From positions 930,001 to 994,000 of the forward strand of contig NC_085125.1 in the NCBI RefSeq assembly GCF_030269925.1: a stretch of DNA of 64,000 nt, read 5' to 3'. Every line of letters starts with the position of its first letter. Positions within the stretch are counted from its first letter, which is position 1. Source of the stretch: Bombyx mori. Lineage: Eukaryota; Arthropoda; Insecta; Lepidoptera; Bombycidae. Below the pieces are notes generated by a model that made no database searches, was not told the origin of the DNA, and saw nothing but the letters and a program-made list of their open reading frames with translations. A program made the translations under genes and the position numbers. Of the stretch, positions 1 through 10,672 are shown piece by piece.

Positions 1-48
1 AATACAATAATGTTTCAAATTCGGGTTTTTTTTACCTTTTGAGAGCTT

Positions 49-62
49 CTCTCTCTCTCTCT
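49..62. repeat. Short (CT)n
   Basis: Seven CT units near the left edge. Confidence 0.8.
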
Positions 63-803
63 TCTGCTACTTGCGCTGCGGAAACGATTAAAGTTGCGCT
101 AAAATGTATGACAAAACTGTTCCGTTTTACAAGTTCAAAAAAAAGTCCACGACAGCATATGTCTATATTTTAAGGTTGGCTTACTATAACTTTTTTTATT
201 TTAACCAAATTTGTTTTAAAATAAAGCATTATTTGTGAAGGTGTTTTACAAAGATGATATTAATCCTTATCCAAATGAAAATTTTACTTTTACATCATTT
301 GATTTCAATGAACATCTTAGAAGATATCGCTATCAGTTTTAAAATAACATCGTAGCAAAATAATGATTAAGCGCGTAATATTGATGTACAAGGTGCCGGC
401 GGCACAGAATAAGAAGAATAATAAGAAACGCCCAAATCACTTCGATATAGGCTTTGAAACTGTAGATTTTTCTCGATTTCTCCAAGATCCCATCATCAGA
501 TCCTGATCTTGATGATTTCAAGACCATTCCACCACCACTAACTACCCTTTCGAACAAAAAAAAGAGACATCATGAGCAATGATGAAACCGTCGTCCTGCC
601 TTTGTTACGAATGGCAAGCAAAAATCATTGGAACTAAGTTGAATCAGAATAAGTGGAACCTTTGATTGTTTCGAGGTGGTAGGCGTGATAAAAATCAATG
701 TATAATGCACAAGATTGAAAATCGAACTATGAAAAATTGCACCATTGGCAGTAGATCACGACGCTCTGCAAGGACCTCAACGACTGAACCATGGGGTGAA
801 AAC

Positions 804-825
804 AATCATCATCATCATCATCATG
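804..825 (-). repeat. (GAT)n run, possible RTE 3' tail
   Basis: About seven ATC/GAT units. RTE-type LINEs often end in GAT repeats, and the adjacent minus-strand sequence ggccgaaaccggctaggcac may be the preceding 3' UTR. The family call is weak. Confidence 0.4.
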
Positions 826-1117
826 GTGCCTAGCCGGTTTCGGCCACGGCGACCAAAATTTTCTGTTTAATAACTTAAAAGCTAATGTCCGCACCTCTCA
901 TGCGCTCTAATATGGCTATGGTAGCCTATCTTGTCCTTAAACGTAAGCAAACAGAAGTTACACGTAAGAACACCACCCACAAAGTTGAAAAAAATGGTGA
1001 AAACAATAGCGTGGACCACAGTCAATGTGATGTGGTTAGGACAAAAAATTAAACTGTTACCAGATATTATGAGGCGCTAAATATGAACTCGTGGTTAAGA
1101 GTTTGGGAAGATATACG

Positions 1118-1290
1118 ACAAAGGGAAGATCTTCCACCGAGCGGGTGATATTTTGCTCGGTAGACCGACGGTCCGAATGTTGTTGTTCGGAACTTGTATA
1201 TATGCGCTTTATCTTGAAAATGTCGTAAGCGAGATTCAGGCATCTGTCAATTATCTTGCGTTGTATGATGGCTACCCGCCACAAGAGCAA
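1118..1290 (+). mobile_element. LINE coding fragment (upstream part of the BMC1-like RT end)
   Basis: gggaagatcttccaccgag, cggtagaccgacgg and cttgaaaatgtcgtaagcg match 35.56-35.70 kb (reverse). It stops at gatggctacccg. Confidence 0.65.
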
Positions 1291-1322
1291 TTGCAAAAGG
1301 CTATTTGCCTTATTGTCTGGCA

Positions 1323-1497
1323 TTTTTTTTTTTATCGCTTAGATGGGTGGACGAGCTCACAGCCCACTTGGTGTGTTAAGTGGTTATTAGAGCCCATGGC
1401 TGCCCCGCCCTTCAAACCGAAACGCATTACTGCTTTACGGCAGGGTGGTGGTACCTACCCGCGCGGACTCACAAGAGGTCCTACCACCAGTAATACA
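1323..1497 (-). mobile_element. Bm1 SINE, internally deleted
   Basis: Both ends of the Bm1 body are present, but the region from the shared agcccat block to ctgcccc is missing. It lies about 140 bp past the gene 1 stop codon, in the same sense. Confidence 0.88.
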
Positions 1498-1584
1498 AAT
1501 ATCCATTTTATATATTTTTTCTGACATGGGCTTAGTTTTGGTCCTCGTCTTCGTGAGCAATAAAACACAATCTCATATATAATT

Positions 1585-1590
1585 TTTAAT
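1585..1590 (-). terminator. Possible polyadenylation signal of gene 1
   Basis: ATTAAA on the minus strand about 46 nt after the stop codon. I see no canonical AATAAA between the stop codon and the Bm1 copy at 1.5 kb, so this is the best candidate for a short 3' UTR. Confidence 0.35.
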
Positions 1591-1635
1591 TAGAATACAT
1601 AATTTGAACACAATTATGAAGTTTGCGGTACCAAA

Positions 1636-2330
1636 TCAGTATTGATAGCCAGTTTGTTCATCGAACGCTTGTTGGGGGATGTTCTGAGAGCTGGTGATTT
1701 TAGGTGTCAAGTACTGACGACTGGCGGCGCCACTCTGGTATCTTGAAGAGCCGAGCGAACCGAATTGAGGAGTGCCGTACTGGCGGCTTGGGCTTCCAAA
1801 GGTGGTACCGGAAGTACGTCCGAAAGCTAACTGGTTACCAGAGGAACCGTGACCAGCACTCGCGTATTGGTTTCCAGATGCTCCAAAACCAGAGTGACCG
1901 CTAGAGGTTCCGAAGCCGGATTGGCTGCCAGAAGCACCATGGGCACCATACTGGTTGCCAGATCCAAAACCAGACTGAGTGCCAGATGATCCAAAACCAG
2001 AGTGACTGCCAGAGGCTCCGAATCCAGAGTGCCCACCAGATGCTCCGAATCCGGAGTGCCCACCAGATGCCCCAAATCCGGAGTGTCCGCCAGATGTTCC
2101 AAAACCGGATTGGCTACTAGGAGAACCGTGACTAGCGTATTGGTTTGCAGAGGCTCCGAAAAGACCGCTAGATGCTCCGAATCCTGAGTGACTGCCTGAA
2201 CCGTGGCTTGCACCAGAGTATCGGCCAGAAGATCCGAATTGACCGCCAGGAGTACCGTATTGTGTGCTTGGAGGCGAGTATTGGTTTTGAGGAGATCCGT
2301 ATTGAGACGACGGAGTGTGGGAGCCAAATC
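1636..2330 (-). CDS. Gene 1 coding exon 3 (repeat-rich C-terminus)
   Basis: Encodes residues 96-326 to TGA. It follows a TTTTTCACAG acceptor. The centre is a tandem array of 9-10-residue GHSGFGAS-type units and NQY(A/G) spacers. It is followed by a less repetitive tail with AASRQYLTP and the terminal EQTGYQY. The regular unit could vary in copy number between strains. Confidence 0.85.
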
Positions 2331-4709
2331 CTGTGAAAAATAATATATAGGGGATCATTGTACATAAAAATTATTGTTACTATTGAGTTTTATTAAGTTT
2401 TATTATTGAGTTGGCTTGCATCCTGACATTGCTCATGTCCATGGGCGACAGTCCATTACCACTTATGGGCGGCCCGTATGCTCCTCTACCTACAAAGGCA
2501 ATAAAAAACCATTTTCTTACTGGCGGTAGGACGTGTTATGAGTGCACACAGATAGGTACCACCGCCCCGCCTATTTCTGCCGTGAAGCAGCGTTTCGGTT
2601 TGAAGGGTGGGGTAGCCGTTGTTACTATACTGAGACCTTAGAACTTATATCTCAAGGTGGGTGGCGCATTTACGTTCTAGATGTCTATGGGCTCCAGTAA
2701 CCATTTAACACCAGGTGGGCTGTGAGCTCGTCCACCCATCCAAGCAATAAAGAAATAAATAAATTTGGGATCTATTTTAGGGTCAGGGTTTTAGTTTGTG
2801 GCAGCCCTGAACATGGACAGACTAAACTCACGGATTATCGCAAAATCCTAAAATTATTCTATAAACCTTGCCAATTTTGATTAATCAAATCAGTCCTCAG
2901 GACATTTACAATCTCATCTAAGTCGAAGACACGATTCACGTTTGTGATATTAAAATCAGGTCTACATTAACGTTCAGTTGAGTGGTTTAATTAACTGTTC
3001 GCTTCACAAATAGTCTATTTTACATGATAACACTTCACTATACGAAATCGTTCGATGTTGTAAAATCGATTCTTCAAGTAATCGAGTAATCGAGTGGCAT
3101 CGACATGGCGATTGAAAAACTCGTCATAGTGGTAAGCGAATCTTTACAACGGAGTCCGGCATTCGGTATCCAGTTACATGTTTTGGTCTCGTATACATTT
3201 TCGGCATAGCACTGGAAAAATTTGACACACACCACTTACTGGTGGTAGGACCTCTTGTGAGTCCGCGCGGGTAGTACCACCGCCCTGCCTATTTCTGCCG
3301 TGAAGCGTTTCAGTCTGAAGGGTGGGGCAGCCGTTGTAACTATACTGAGATCTTAGAACTTATATCTCAAGGTGGATGGCGCATTTACGTTGTAGATGTC
3401 TATGGGCTCCAGTAACCACTTAACACCAGGTGGGCTGTGAGCTCGTCCACCTATATAAGCAATAAAAAAAAAATAAAAAACTTGGAAAAAATCGTGTACT
3501 TGCTTGCTTGCGAACAAATCAAGCAAGATCATCCGATTCCAAATTAGGTTTCCATGTTTTATGGATACCAGAAACTGACATATCATAATGTACATATGTA
3601 CCTATAGACGTTTTTTTTTAATATATACGTATATAGATAATAAATACCCAGACAAACAGCAAATAAATGTGTTCAACACATAATGCTTGGCCGATGTGGG
3701 GGGAATCGAACCCATGACCTTTAACGCAATAGTCAGGGGTGCTAACTATTGCACCACCAAGCAAGTCACCATTGTACACGACAAATGTTAATAAATAACA
3801 TTATGTACAAAAATGAAATCGAACGAAAGAAAATATTAATACCTTGATGGGAAGAACCGAAGCGTCCAGATCCTAGAGAAGAGCCCTGGTTGGGTGGGAG
3901 GTACTGATTCGAAGTAGCACCAGGGAAGGAACCCGGCTGGGAAGCATGAGAACCGGCTCTACCATTCCCAGTTCCGAAGCCGTTAGAACCGAATCCTCCT
4001 TGAGCACCATGACTTCCAAAGCTGGAACCACCGATGCTGTTGTCTGGTGGAAGATAAGAGCGTTCCAGGTGCTCCAGACGACCAGCTGCGCAGACAGCGA
4101 TGAGAGCGGCTACGATGAACTGTAAATTGTGTTTATATTGTCTCAAATTATTTTCAAATATTCCCAGTAAAATACCATTTCTATAGCCCTGCCTATTTAT
4201 GCCATCTTGCAATAATGCTTTCCAGTATGAACTCCACACACCACATAGCACCGCGTAGGCCAATATCTCATCTAGCCAACTATTTTATAAGAAATTTATA
4301 AATAAAATAATGTGTATACAGGATGTTTTCTATTATCCCATGAAATTGTATTCCATAACTTGTTTCAGTAATACAAAATAGATTCGATTGGTGTAAAATA
4401 CATTATTTTTAATAAAATAATTCAGTTTTTTTCTCTACATTATAATTTTTTAACTGCTTGAGGAAAAAAAAAAATTAATTATTTTGTATATTTTAAGCAC
4501 TATAGTTTTGCGGCAGTTAGAGGTGCGGCAGTTGTAACTATCCGGATTTTGTTTTGGGTAGCATTAACGAACGTTTTATATCAGGATTTGAATAATTTTA
4601 GCATACAAAGAACTGCAATAAACTCTACTTTTTCACACAAAAGGTTTTTGCCAGAGCCAAAAATCATTATCGCGATCCACGAAAATAGCATCAATTTTAC
4701 CAGTTTCAT
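1636..4709 (-). CDS. Gly/Ser/His-rich cuticular protein, RR-less paralog (gene 1, three coding exons)
   Basis: Likely a secreted structural protein of the cuticle, 326 aa, joined from 4701-4709, 3843-4119 and 1636-2330. Residues 1-15 (M-K-L then a hydrophobic run ending AVCAA) are a signal peptide. The mature part starts GRLEHLERSYLPP and carries a second YLPP near residue 75. The last exon is low complexity: nine SGFG units, mostly in a GHSGFGASG-type repeat, and ends in QTGYQY before TGA. Splice sites are GT/AG with phases 0 and 1, so the frame stays open. There is no Rebers-Riddiford chitin-binding motif, and I see none in the 1.5-kb intron between exons 2 and 3. Exon pattern, YLPP motif, AASRQYL and C-terminus match gene 2 at 38.7-51.1 kb, which does have the RR domain. 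Calling it cuticular rests on this relationship and on composition. It may belong to the glycine-rich (CPG-like) class. Confidence 0.8.
2421..2511 (+). mobile_element. BMC1-like LINE 3' tail in gene 1 intron
   Basis: attgctcatgtccatgggcg to cctacaaaggcaataaaaaa. Confidence 0.7.
2519..2764 (+). mobile_element. Bm1 SINE body in gene 1 intron
   Basis: actggcggtagga through caagcaataaa, antisense to the gene. Confidence 0.9.
3237..3480 (+). mobile_element. Bm1 SINE body in gene 1 intron
   Basis: Second Bm1 in this intron, antisense, A-rich tail. It lacks the tRNA-like head. Confidence 0.92.
3608..3772 (-). mobile_element. tRNA-derived SINE in gene 1 intron
   Basis: The minus strand carries a tRNA-like head with A box (3741-3756, tggtgcaatagttagc) and B box (3702-3713, gggttcgattcc). 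A tctgggtatttatt body and a short A run follow. The stems do not form a proper tRNA, so it is not a functional tRNA gene. It is distinct from Bm1. Confidence 0.65.
3843..4119 (-). CDS. Gene 1 coding exon 2
   Basis: Encodes residues 4-95: the rest of the signal peptide (FIVAALIAVCAA), the YLPP motif and a Gly/Ser-rich stretch with a second YLPP. The acceptor is TTTACAG and the donor is CAAG|GTATTA, phase 1. The exon is 277 nt against 538 nt for the equivalent exon of gene 2. The missing length is where gene 2 carries its RR-1 domain. Confidence 0.85.
4701..4709 (-). CDS. Gene 1 coding exon 1 (Met-Lys-Leu)
   Basis: ATGAAACTG followed by GTAAAA. This is the only nearby minus-strand ATG-AAA directly before a GT donor, and it lies about 55 nt downstream of an initiator and TATA box. 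A tiny first coding exon that splits the signal peptide after residue 3 is common in insect cuticle genes and is repeated exactly in gene 2. The track-style ATG at 4263 is not used here, because it would read through the intron and destroy the signal peptide. Confidence 0.75.
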
Positions 4710-4758
4710 TATGAATTGCGATCTCCTTGCACACTAACACTCGAATGGCTCGTTCACT

Positions 4759-4797
4759 ACTGTGATTGTGGAGACGAACTGCTCCAATATATATATA
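4759..4797 (-). promoter_or_regulatory. Gene 1 core promoter: TATA box and initiator
   Basis: Reading the minus strand, a TATATATATA run at 4788-4797 is followed about 30 bp later by ATCACAGTAG at 4757-4766, close to the arthropod initiator TCAGT. The predicted start near 4764 gives a 5' leader of about 55 nt before the ATG at 4709. The same spacing occurs in gene 2. Confidence 0.6.
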
Positions 4798-5664
4798 CCC
4801 TTCCGTCAACTCCTGAGTTTCGAATGGATTACGTCACTTCGAAGATAAACGAGCTCGGCGTAATTAAGAAGATTTTTTCGGTTGCCTATGACCTTGGTGT
4901 AGCACAACTTAAGCTGGTAGACGGAACACTTTAAACATGACCGCCATCTGACTATAGTTTAATCGAACTACTAGGAGTATACATAAATTTTCCATAATTA
5001 TGGTCTTTTTTTTGCAATAGATGGGTGCCCAACTAATGGTAATGTCGTTGCCAAGCCGCGGGTCATGATGATGTCTTAATTTGCATTGTTTTTCTTTATA
5101 AAGCAGAAATACAATAGTGGATATTTTGGTTTACGAGGGGCACTCTTGAAAATTGAATTATGTGTTAGGTGTTAATCGTTAAAGTTTCAATTCCATTGTA
5201 CAAGAACGGTTCAAACTAGAACGCGCGGCAGAATGGATTGGATCTATTTGCTTGGACTCACAAAATGTCCTACCGCTAATTACTAAGGGTTTTAGGTTTT
5301 CTAGTTTAAGGTTCATTACTAGGTTTTTATTACGTCGTGTTTTTCTTTCGTCAATCAAATTATCCATCAAAAACATTATTAGCCTTCAGGATTTCAGTCC
5401 CGGCATAGTATGACTATGTGTGTGTGTCACTGGAGAATACCGGGCATTTTAGCCATGAAACCATATCTTTCTACGAAGTTTGAATTGTTGATGTATCATA
5501 TTGTCAATTGATTAAATGGTCATGAAAGTCCGTAGACACTGCGACGTGCTTTCCATTACCCAATTTCAGATAGGAGGATTTTCTCTTCAAGGCAGACGCG
5601 CGAATGCCCTGTAGAAATGGTAGTACCACCGCGTAACGGTACTGATTTTTTCTGTATCAGTACA
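4798..5664. other. Upstream region of gene 1
   Basis: No coding signal. Regulatory sites for epidermal expression would be expected here, but I cannot name any. Confidence 0.5.
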
Positions 5665-5757
5665 TCATGAGGAGAGCCAAAGACCGGGCTCAGTGGTATG
5701 TATTGGGAGAGGCCTATGTCGAGCAGTGGTCGATTGTGGGCTGATGATGATGAAATC
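5665..5757 (+). mobile_element. RTE-type LINE 3' tail
   Basis: ttgggagaggcctatgtcg, agcagtggtcg, then gatgatgatga: the C-terminal EAYVQQW-type end and GAT tail. Confidence 0.6.
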
Positions 5758-6010
5758 ATGTTTTCTTTGAAGATTTTCTACATATTTTTTCTTAGTTTTT
5801 CATAGGCATTTGAGTTCACAGACAACAGAACGCGATTGAGTTAGCGGAGTCTGCACAATGGGAGTGCTTGCCGTTAACCTATATTAGACTTAACCTATCT
5901 TAGAGTTGGCGAACGGTTGTCCCTCCCTGGTAGCCGGAATACATTAATGCTTTGCAGCAGAAACAGGGTAAGTGGTGCTCACTCATGCAGGCCCCCGATA
6001 AGTTCAATCA

Positions 6011-6303
6011 CTAGTGAAATGTAACGTTTAGCTATTCTCGAATTTTCCAATAAGTTGTTATTTGTTTGAAATCATTGCTTTAAGACCGACCCAGGTTTAA
6101 AAAGACCAGTCTTCTAACGGCAACCAAAGAATATGGCCATTGAAATTAAAATTTCCTAGTGTTAAATGTAACGTTTAGCTATTCTCGAATTTTCCAATAA
6201 GTTGTTATTTGTTTGCAATTGTTGCTTTAAGACCAACCCAGGTTTAAAAAGACCAGTCTTCTAACGGCAACCAAAGAATATGGCGATTAAAATTACGATT
6301 TCC
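6011..6303. repeat. Tandem duplication, two copies of about 146 bp
   Basis: Both copies begin ctagtg...aaatgtaacgtttagc and run through gaccagtcttctaacggc and accaaagaatatgg, with about 95% identity. A third ctagt follows copy 2. No coding potential. Confidence 0.9.
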
Positions 6304-6880
6304 TAGTCGAGGGTTGCGGATGATGCCACTGTATTGTTTACGACCTTGCCGAGAATCAACCGAGGATCCGTGAGGTTCAATGAAAGTAAGAAACGTGATC
6401 TAAATCACTGTTTCGCAATTGTTCATTGAGATCTATACACGTACATATTTGCTGCTAATTGATCTTGATTACGTATTGAGACTGTGCATTTGGGAGCATT
6501 GTTGATGCAAGGTTTTCGAAGGTATATGTTTTGAAAGCTCTTACGACCAGGAGGGCCGTGAGCTCGTGAGGGTCTAAGTGTATATGGAAACCCAAGGATA
6601 CAGCTGGTCTTGTGTAGCGTATGACTTCTGATACTCATTCAGGCTCATAGATCGCATGAGCAATGTCAAGTATTTTAAACGAAAAAAAAGGAGTGAACAT
6701 TTTGGAAGGGTTTATGTATGTATGAGAGACTTTTTAATTCAAAATAATTTTGATTTAAAAATACGGATATATTTGGGTTTATGAAAACCTCACTGAAGAC
6801 TTCGTATCATCTCAGTTATTTACGTTTTGTGATAGAGCAATCGAATTTGTTTTCGTAGTTCTGCTGCGAAGTAATCATAG

Positions 6881-7009
6881 TTTTGAAGCCTGCGGTGGCA
6901 GTCATACAATATTGGACCTAGTGTCGCGAGGTGGACAGTGGTATTTACGTAATCACCGTTTTAATTTTGAAGCTTGAGGTGGCAGTCATACAATACTGGA
7001 CCTCGTGTC
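6881..7009. repeat. Direct repeat of about 45 bp, 84-bp spacing
   Basis: ttttgaagc..gg(t)ggcagtcatacaat..tggacct.gtgtc occurs at 6881-6925 and 6965-7009. Confidence 0.8.
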
Positions 7010-7149
7010 AAACTTTGTAACGTCTATTCACCCGACTCGATACGCGAAATGGTCAGTCTTGCATACGTAGAAGGAATAATTGGATAGAAAAATAATCCTC
7101 TTTTATGTTATGACTTTAGCTGGTGGGCAATAGCTGAAATTCATGAGAC

Positions 7150-7385
7150 TTCTCGTTCCCATTATTGGTCAACGCTTGATAGACCACGCGACCAAATATG
7201 CCGTCGCACGATTGGTATGGCATAAAAGTACTGGAGTGGAGACCTCGTATTGGATGTCGTAACGTGGGCAGGTAAACAATGAGGTGGATCAAAATAGCTG
7301 GTAAGGATTGGGTACGAAAGGCAGGAGACCGAAAAAAATTGAGTGCATTTGAAGAGACCTACACTGAGCATTGGGGGGAGGGGGG
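7150..7385 (+). mobile_element. RTE-type LINE C-terminal fragment
   Basis: Reads in pieces ATKYAVARL, WSGDLVLDVVTWAGK, IAGKDWVRKAGDRKKLSAFE and ETYTEHWG, with frameshifts. Confidence 0.65.
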
Positions 7386-7857
7386 GCACAAGTTGAAGAA
7401 GAAGCTTGATAGATTTCGAGCTGACAAAGAGATTTGAAATTTTGCAATGTTATTATCGATGCGGGTTTCTGTGCGCTACCAATTAAGTTATAAACGTCTA
7501 TGTAATATTTCATTAGCGCATTTATAAGGCTTATAAAATAAACGTGATGTAACCTAGGAGCATTAGGTCTTATCTTGAGTACTAGATATGGGTGGGTGTC
7601 GCTGTCTTGCGTCTTTCAGTCTCGCAGGATTCATGCGGTCGTAGTCTCCCGGAAGGAATTGCTAGAAGAGGAGGAACTCGGTCTTCCTCTTCTCCCTCTT
7701 CTTCTATGGAGGCGTCGGAGTTGGAAATAACCCGGTCTGTCTGTCCCTTCGACCGGGTATCCGTAAACGGATTAGCGTTAGAAAAAAGGAGTCATGCGTT
7801 CCGGTTTTTATGATGGAACAGCTGATGTGTTAATGTAGTTGAAAGTCCGTTTTTTCT

Positions 7858-7970
7858 TTTATTATTGCCCTAGCAGGCAGACAAGCATACGGCCCACCTG
7901 ATGGTCAGCTATGCCAGGAGCAGAGCCAAGCTGCTGCCTACGGCTTAATACTCTCTTGAAAGAGGATGGA
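7858..7970 (-). mobile_element. BMC1-like LINE 3' tail
   Basis: tattgccctagcaggcagac to cttaatactctc, with an internal deletion. Confidence 0.75.
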
Positions 7971-8059
7971 GAAGGAAGGAAATTCAACCCTACATTACGA
8001 TAGTGGGCATTTATGATGGAATCCCTGTTCAAAGAGTGGGCCATGAGATTGTGGTCCAT

Positions 8060-8646
8060 TTGGGTAGCTTCAAATACGACCGAGAGTCAACATTACTTGT
8101 GAACTATCACTTGATAAGTTACCATCAAAATTAATGTTAAGCAATTCCTTTGTCTTATATCATGTTTTTTTTTTCAAATACTATTTAATTTAGAACTGTC
8201 CGTCTCATATTGTTACATCATGTACAGGAAAAAAGTCTTTGGATACATACGAATAAGATACTTTTTTCGGTACGTAACATAGTCGACTTGATAGTTATTG
8301 GTTCTTTATTGCAATCCGTAAGACGATATAGTAATTAATATTATGTTATTAATAAAATCGATATTATATTACAATTTTGAATACGCATTTGGTATTTAAA
8401 TATTTTGCTTATTTGAGATTCTCATAGAATTGTTACTCGCCTGTTGTTGTAGTCTTAGGGTACCCTGCTGTTACATAGGGCCCTCACAAAATGTCTTGCG
8501 CATGGTCTATAATATCACTCCGGGTCAAGCCGGCAGTCTCATTTTAGTCACCACGGTGCGTCGCCAAGTTTGTATAGGGAGACCAGGTCTTCTCCTGCCA
8601 CGCTGCTATCACTCAAACACGATCGATACTCTTTCCTTGGTTAGAG
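8060..8646. other. Nothing recognised
   Basis: AT-rich; an open frame at 8430-8714 has no recognisable content. Confidence 0.5.
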
Positions 8647-9080
8647 CGCTGTTTTTTTTTCCTACCTATGCTGATAACCTTGAGAGGCTATTTCAGTTTC
8701 ACCCTAACTTGTAGGTGAGCTCACGGGGCTCAAACCGGAAGTTTGCTAAAACTGTAGCCGCTGGCTTGGCTCTGCCCCAGGCATTGCTGAAGTCCATGGG
8801 CGGTACGTTCTGCCTACACGGGCAATAAAAAAAAAACAAAAAACACTGACCCTAGCAAGAACAGTGCTTCGCAGAATCTACCACCAATTCGGAAATGTGA
8901 CCCACTGAGAAGATCCGGTGAGAAACTCAGTGGGCTGTGTCTATGGGTTAATCGTCGTCGCTCGTCGAGTCCTTCATCGCAAACGACAAGCTCAACGAGG
9001 ATGGTGACCGGTGCTGGTTTTTTAGTCGCGGTGTGCTGTATTGCAAGTATGTACGTACGGCTAGGTGTCACTATCCTTTT
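8647..9080 (-). mobile_element. CR1-like repeat with nested LINE tail
   Basis: cctacctatgctgataacc, ctaccaccaattcgg and gacccactgagaagatccgg, as at 36.5 and 54.4 kb. Interrupted at 8757-8834. Confidence 0.65.
8757..8834 (+). mobile_element. BMC1-like LINE tail nested in another repeat
   Basis: cattgctgaagtccatgggcgg to gggcaataaaaaaaa. It splits the 8.65-9.08 kb element. Confidence 0.75.
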
Positions 9081-10099
9081 CATGCCTGTAGTGACGCAGC
9101 TAAGCGTCCTGGTTCGAAGCTTAGTGTCTGTAAAATGATAGTAACGGTCATATTGATGATGTCTATGGGTTTGGTTGTAGGAGGATGTACCTGAAGGAGG
9201 ATTTCACGGATATGGTTTGTTTAATATTTGGTAATGGTAGTAGAGCATACTACAAGCCTGCATGGGTAGGCATCCCCATTCTACCTATTTCTCTCGTGAG
9301 GCAGTTTGGTCTTTCGGCTTTAAGGATGTGATGGCCGAAATATACAAATGATTCTTCGACTTCACCCTTGGTCGCTTTGCACCAACCGGGACGTTTGTTC
9401 ACTCATCGTAGAAGGTTCTAAGTGTCCTAACTGTCCTAAGGTCCTAAGGTCCTAAGGTCCTAAGGTCCTAAGGTTCTAAGGTCCTAAGGTCCTAAGTAAG
9501 CTTCGTGAAAATTTTCTTGATGTCAACTTTAAAGTGTCTTTTAGTTGTCATACTTGCAACTCGCGTAATGCAGGATCTCTGTGTAGATGGACTAGTTAAG
9601 TCCTTATAGTAGAACCTGCAGTCTCTTGATTAAAACACAATTGAATCAAGAGAATGATTTAAATCTGTAAACATTATAAAGACAATGTCTCTTACTTCAT
9701 ACAATTTTAGATGTATTTGATAAGTTCACTGATAACGCTGCTACGATTAATTCAGCGTCACAATGATGGGAAAACAGTTTTTCTCACACTTAGATTGATT
9801 ATAAATTAAATTAGTATGTATGGTTTACTTGGTTGTATGGATGACTGGCGAAATCAAAAGTAAAATCCCCGTGCTCGAAGTCATATGACACCAACGTTCT
9901 TTTATCTGTAAAAGAAAATCTTTCACTCAGTGGGATAAATTCTCATTAGACCAACGATTCGAAATATTAAGTCGTTAGAAACTTCTATCCTTCTCCTTGC
10001 GTCGTATTCCTCATTGCTGAGGGTCGTGACCACCCTTTTGAATCACCTTCGCACGCACGATATTTCTCCATCTATTCTTGTCTCTGGGTAAACTTCTAT
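9081..10099. other. Mostly nothing recognised
   Basis: Apart from the octamer minisatellite, 9.24-9.34 kb has faint Bm1-like words (cctgcatgggtaggcatcc). Confidence 0.4.
9413..9496. repeat. (GGTCCTAA)n minisatellite
   Basis: About nine 8-bp units, the central ones perfect. Each unit contains the telomere-like word CCTAA. Confidence 0.9.
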
Positions 10100-10175
10100 A
10101 AATGCAAACATATCTTAAAAACTTCGTTAGCGCGATTCAGATATCTGTTAAATACCTTCTGTTGTATGTTAACTA
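10100..10175 (+). mobile_element. Short copy of the same LINE segment
   Basis: gcgcgattcagatatctgtt and ttgtatgttaactaccg. Confidence 0.5.
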
Positions 10176-10189
10176 CCGTCACATTCGCA

Positions 10190-10290
10190 CGATTGGTATC
10201 AGAAATGTCAGTCAACGCAGCACTTGTGATCATGACCACTCTGTCAGCAGCGACACCGACAAAGAAGAAGAAACGTCCTAGGTCAAATTT
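10190..10290 (+). mobile_element. Scrap of the 13.7-kb LINE-like repeat
   Basis: atgaccactctgtcagcag and aagaagaagaaacg. Confidence 0.4.
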
Positions 10291-10407
10291 CAATGGTCAT
10301 TTTATTTTATTGCATTAGCTGAGTAGATGACCTCATGGATAGCTCGATGCATCATATTATGGTAACCGAATCCTATATATATTAAAACGTGAATATGGCC
10401 ACCACCT

Positions 10408-10672
10408 AAAATTATAATTTGCGTAATTACTGGTGGTAGGACCTCTTGTGAGTCCACATGGGTAGTTACCACCACCCTGCTTATTTCTGCCGTGAAGCAG
10501 TAATGCGTTTCGGTTTGAATGGCGGGGCAGCCGTTGTAACTATACGGAAATCTTAGAACTTATATCTCAAGGTGGGTGCCGCATTTACGTTGTAGATGTC
10601 TATGGGCTCCAGTAACCACTTAACACTAGGTGGGCTGTGAGCTAGTCTACCAATCTAAGCAATAAAAAAAAG
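10408..10672 (+). mobile_element. Bm1 SINE
   Basis: Extends upstream of the usual break into aattataatttgcgtaatt. Poly(A) tail. Confidence 0.92.

Larger units (their letters stand above)
1..1117. other. Non-coding DNA downstream of gene 1
   Basis: AT-rich with a CT run and a GAT tail. The 72-codon open frame at 339-557 shows no domain or splice context. Confidence 0.6.
2331..3842 (-). other. Gene 1 intron 2
   Basis: Contains a BMC1-like tail, two Bm1 copies and a tRNA-derived SINE, listed separately. The 2.77-3.23 kb section is unique-looking AT-rich DNA with no coding signal and no hidden RR exon on either strand. Confidence 0.7.

Noticed and set aside
339..557. 72-codon minus-strand frame with a hydrophobic stretch
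   Set aside because: No family, splice or promoter support; consistent with chance in AT-rich DNA.
1827..2365. Overlapping minus- and plus-strand frames across the Gly-rich exon
   Set aside because: They are shadows of the repeat-rich exon. The spliced frame is fixed by the signal peptide and by the QTGYQY end.
3690..3765. Possible tRNA gene
   Set aside because: A and B boxes are present, but the acceptor and anticodon stems do not pair and a SINE body follows.
3766..4263. Single-exon reading of gene 1 from the Met at 4263
   Set aside because: It runs through intron sequence on both sides. The acceptor at 4120 and donor at 3842 give a proper secretory protein.
9413..9496. CRISPR-like direct repeats
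   Set aside because: Contiguous 8-bp units without spacers, in a eukaryotic genome.
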